Assembly (NCBI RefSeq): GCF_008632955.1
Contig: NZ_CP043960.1
Span: forward strand, 124,001 to 188,000
Origin: Streptomyces tendae
GTDB lineage: Bacteria; Actinomycetota; Actinomycetes; Streptomycetales; Streptomycetaceae
Reading direction: 5' to 3'
DNA: 64,000 bases
Both the position numbers and the translations under genes were made by a program. The notes below the pieces were generated by a model. That model was given only the letters and a program-made list of their open reading frames with translations, was not told where the DNA came from and did no database searches. This document shows, one piece after another, positions 62,048 to 64,000 of this stretch. Positions within the stretch are counted from its first letter, which is position 1, and each line of letters starts with the position of its first letter.

Positions 62048-62524
62048 TCAGGCCTCTTTCACCGGATGTCCACTCATGATCGAAACGCGGTTGAAAGCGT
62101 TGATGCTGATCGCGACCCACAGGACGGCCGAGATCTGCTCGTCGGTGAGCGCGTCGCGTGCGGCGGCCGACGCGGCGCCCCGTGCGGAGCCGTTCAGATT
62201 CGTCGTCGCCTCGGCCAGCGCCAAAGCGGCGCGTTCCGCGGGAGTGAAGACGTCCGTCTCACTCCAGGCCGCCAGCAGTCCGAGACGCTGCGCCGTTTCC
62301 CCGGCTTCGAGCGCCGCGTGCGTGTGTGTGCGAAGGCAGTAGGCGCAGCCGTTGATCTGGGAGACGCGGAGGTTGACCAGTTCGACCAGGGTCACCGGCA
62401 GCCCGGCGTGGGAGGCCGCCGCGCCGGCGGCTTGTGCGGTCCGTGCGAGGGCACGGAACACGTCGGGGTCGAACTTGTCGATGAACACGCGTTTGTCGCG
62501 GCTCGGCGTCGAGGCGGTGGTCAA
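62048..62524 (-). CDS. AhpD/carboxymuconolactone-decarboxylase-family alkylhydroperoxidase-like protein
   Basis: 158 residues. It starts at TTG 62524, which has a perfect AAGGAG 6 bp upstream (complement of 62531-62536); a longer TTG start at 62563 would lie inside the operator palindrome. The redox motif CAYC in LRVSQINGCAYCLRTHTHAALEAGE (about 72-96) is the AhpD CxxC followed by H, so thiol peroxidase activity is plausible. SETDVFTPAERAALALAEATT is the second conserved block. Divergent from the pirin pseudogene. Confidence 0.85.
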   Translation of the reverse strand: MTTASTPSRDKRVFIDKFDPDVFRALARTAQAAGAAASHAGLPVTLVELVNLRVSQINGCAYCLRTHTHAALEAGETAQRLGLLAAWSETDVFTPAERAALALAEATTNLNGSARGAASAAARDALTDEQISAVLWVAISINAFNRVSIMSGHPVKEA

Positions 62525-62541
62525 CGGGTGCTCCTTGAAGT

Positions 62542-62563
62542 CAATAGAATATTGAAAGTTCAA
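62542..62563. promoter_or_regulatory. Overlapping palindromes between AhpD-like gene and pirin
   Basis: CAATA-GAA-TATTG (62542-62554) overlaps TTGAA-AG-TTCAA (62552-62563), both perfect. The region is AT-rich and lies between two divergent start codons 60 bp apart, so a single regulator could control both genes. Confidence 0.6.
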
Positions 62564-62584
62564 CTATATGCTGGAGGGTAAGGC

Positions 62585-63081
62585 ATGAATGATGCCGAGT
62601 TCAACCCCGTCGCCGGACACCGCACGCAGGGACCGGAAGGGTCCGCGTCGGCCTCCCGCGCGATGTGCCACTCGGTGGTCCGCGGGTCACGCGCGTGCGC
62701 CGCACCCTTCCCCAGCGGGCCCCCAGCTTCGTGGGCGCCTGGTGCTTCGTCGATCACTACGGTCCCGACGACGTCGTCCTGCGCGGGGGGATGGACGTCC
62801 CACCGCATCCCCACACAGCACTGCAGACGGCCACCTGGCTGTTCGAGGGGGAGATGGAGCACCGGGACAGCCTCGGCACCCATGCCTACGTACGCCCTGG
62901 CGAGCTCAACCTGATGACGGGGGGACGCGGGATCAGCCATTCCGAGGTGTCCACCGCCCGCACGACCACCCTGCACGGAGTGCAGTTGTGGGTGGCCTTG
63001 CCGGGGGAGCACCGTGAGACGGCAAGAGACTTCCAGCGGTACGCGCCGCCGCCGATCCGGAAGGACGGAGCAGGGATCTGA
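62585..63081 (+). pseudogene. Pirin-family protein, 2-base insertion and 3' truncation
   Basis: The ATG at 62585 reads MNDAEFNPVAGHRTQGPEGS, ASRAM; two extra bases (TG) at about 62664 then shift the frame. The next frame continues PLGGPRVTRVRRTLPQRAPSFVGAWCFVDHYG and the cupin metal motif MDVPPHPHTALQTATWLFEGEMEHRDSLG, through MTGGRGISHSEVS and LHGVQLWVALP, and stops at 63081 after FQRYAPPPIRKDGAGI. The whole second cupin domain of pirin (about 180 residues) is missing. Confidence 0.8.
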
Positions 63082-63084
63082 GTG

Positions 63085-63400
63085 TGCCCGGCTCACTGTT
63101 CACGGACCCCGGCTACGATCACGACATCCACCGCGCCCAGGTCCGCGCCCGCGGCATCGTGCCTGCCATCGCCAGACGCGGAACCCGGCACGGCACTGGG
63201 CACTTACCGCTGGGCCGTCGAACGCGGCTTCGCGTGGCTGCGCGGCTTCGGACGCCTGCGGACCCGCTGGGAAGGCGAGCCGACATCCACAAAACTTCCT
63301 CGAAGAGCACAAGGCGTCCTGCACGCCGCCCGCCCTGCGGCCACACCTACGATCGCGGGACCAGCGGCTTAGCGATCTCCTACAGGCTCACCGGAACGAT
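63085..63400 (+). pseudogene. IS5-family transposase, C-terminal remnant
   Basis: FTDPGYDHDIHRAQVRARGIVPAIARRGT, then shifted LGTYRWAVERGFAWLRGFGRLRTRW and again shifted RRADIHKT. This is the last third of a DDE transposase with two frameshifts. It joins the pirin truncation point. Confidence 0.7.
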
Positions 63401-63492
63401 CCAAGCCGGCGGCAGCGCTTCGACCGGAACCCCTCCAGCCAGGAGGCAGCGCCCGCGACCCGTAGGGAGCACGCGCTGCGCCGTGGTGCGTT

Positions 63493-64000
63493 TCAGATCT
63501 GGTTAGCGCCTCCGTCGACGTGGAATTCCACGCCAACGATGTAGCTGCTCTGCTCCGAGGCCAGGAAGGCGACGAGGGCGGCCGCTTCCTCCGGTCTCCC
63601 GAAGCGGCCCTTGGGCACGGTCGCGGCGACGGTCTCCTTGACAGCCCGGACGGTCTCCTCGTCGCCGAAGGCAGCCATGCCGCCGGGAGTCTCGATCCAT
63701 GCCGGCGAGACCACGTTGACGCGGATGTCACGGTCTTTGAGCTCGACGGACCACGCCCGCGCGAAGGCCCGCACAGCCGCCTTCGACGCCGAGTACGCGC
63801 CGAAGCCGGCCACGCCACGGGTCGAAGCAGTCGAACCGACCAGGATGACCGAAGCCCCATCCTTGAGCAGCGGCAGCGCCTTCTTCACGGTGAACACCGT
63901 GCCGCGGACGTTGACGTCGAAGATCTGGTCGAAGTGTTCCTCGGTGGTCTCCTCCAGCGTCACAAAGGAACCGACCCCCGCGTTCGCCACCAGTACGTCC
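63493..64000 (-). CDS. SDR family oxidoreductase, 3' part (runs off right edge)
   Basis: About 169 C-terminal residues: LVANAGVGSFVTLEETTEEHFDQIFDVNVRG, Ser in ILVGSTASTRG, Tyr-Lys in FGAYSASKAAVRAFARAW, the PG-type loop VVSPAWIETPGG and the end VGVEFHVDGGANQI. The Rossmann start lies outside the window. Classical NAD(P)-dependent SDR. Substrate unknown. Confidence 0.88.
   Translation of the reverse strand, partial: DVLVANAGVGSFVTLEETTEEHFDQIFDVNVRGTVFTVKKALPLLKDGASVILVGSTASTRGVAGFGAYSASKAAVRAFARAWSVELKDRDIRVNVVSPAWIETPGGMAAFGDEETVRAVKETVAATVPKGRFGRPEEAAALVAFLASEQSSYIVGVEFHVDGGANQI

Noticed and set aside
1..64000. tRNA, rRNA or prophage structural genes
   Set aside because: No cloverleaf-like sequence, rRNA stretch, capsid, tail, portal or integrase gene was recognised while reading both strands; a covariance-model scan was not possible.
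1..64000. Circular junction linking the SDR pieces at the two edges
   Set aside because: The left edge has an SDR 5' part and the right edge an SDR 3' part on the same strand, but nothing shows they are one gene; the window is an arbitrary cut.

Overview
The window is high-GC DNA with GTG/TTG starts, GGAGG-type ribosome sites and Streptomyces-type protein families, so it comes from Streptomyces or a close relative. A tap-tpg pair (337-3138), which encodes telomere-binding and terminal proteins, together with a large amount of insertion-sequence debris and many broken genes, points to a linear chromosome arm or a linear plasmid. I see no rRNA, tRNA or CRISPR array.

Layout. 1-3300: 5' end of a short-chain dehydrogenase (SDR) gene, then tap-tpg behind a 13-bp inverted repeat. 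3300-7800: a haloacetate-dehalogenase-like hydrolase, a VOC protein, an SMI1/KNR4 remnant and three small unknown genes (one DUF6228). 8600-10570: ArsR-type regulator coupled to an MFS exporter. 10570-11760: decayed Tn3, IS5 and SnoaL pieces. 11950-16520: LysR regulator divergent from a four-gene catabolic cluster (6-oxocamphor-hydrolase-like crotonase, mycothiol-dependent isomerase-like enzyme, two SDRs). 16630-21440: a truncated sigma factor, small hypotheticals and IS fragments. 21520-24430: two broken nuclease genes resembling phage defence, a PD-(D/E)XK-type protein and an AbiJ-NTD3-type protein. 24640-32890: an IS5-family element, a HEAT-like protein, a decayed telomeric-helicase fragment, two IS elements inserted side by side at one TTA, a toxin-tail/immunity-like pair and more chimeric remnants.

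33386-46500 is the best preserved block: an alpha-mannan/mannoside utilisation locus. On the minus strand lie mannose-6-phosphate isomerase, a ROK sugar kinase, a LacI regulator and GH125 alpha-mannosidase. On the plus strand lie a sugar-binding lipoprotein, two ABC permeases, a secreted GH76 alpha-1,6-mannanase and a GH38 alpha-mannosidase. Together they would cut mannan outside the cell, import oligomannosides, trim them to mannose, phosphorylate it and pass it to glycolysis. No ATPase gene is present; such importers usually share MsiK.

46500-64000 holds a DUF1963-like protein, a secreted-type SGNH hydrolase, an ECF41 sigma factor with its carboxymuconolactone-decarboxylase partner and a matching promoter, TetR and SDR genes cut at one shared junction, a secreted alpha/beta hydrolase, a MarR regulator with two palindromic operators in front of an NmrA-like gene, an ECF sigma/CU044_5270/lipoprotein cluster, an AhpD-like gene divergent from a frameshifted pirin, and a partial SDR at the right edge. 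About a third of the coding content is truncated or frameshifted, as expected for a terminal region.
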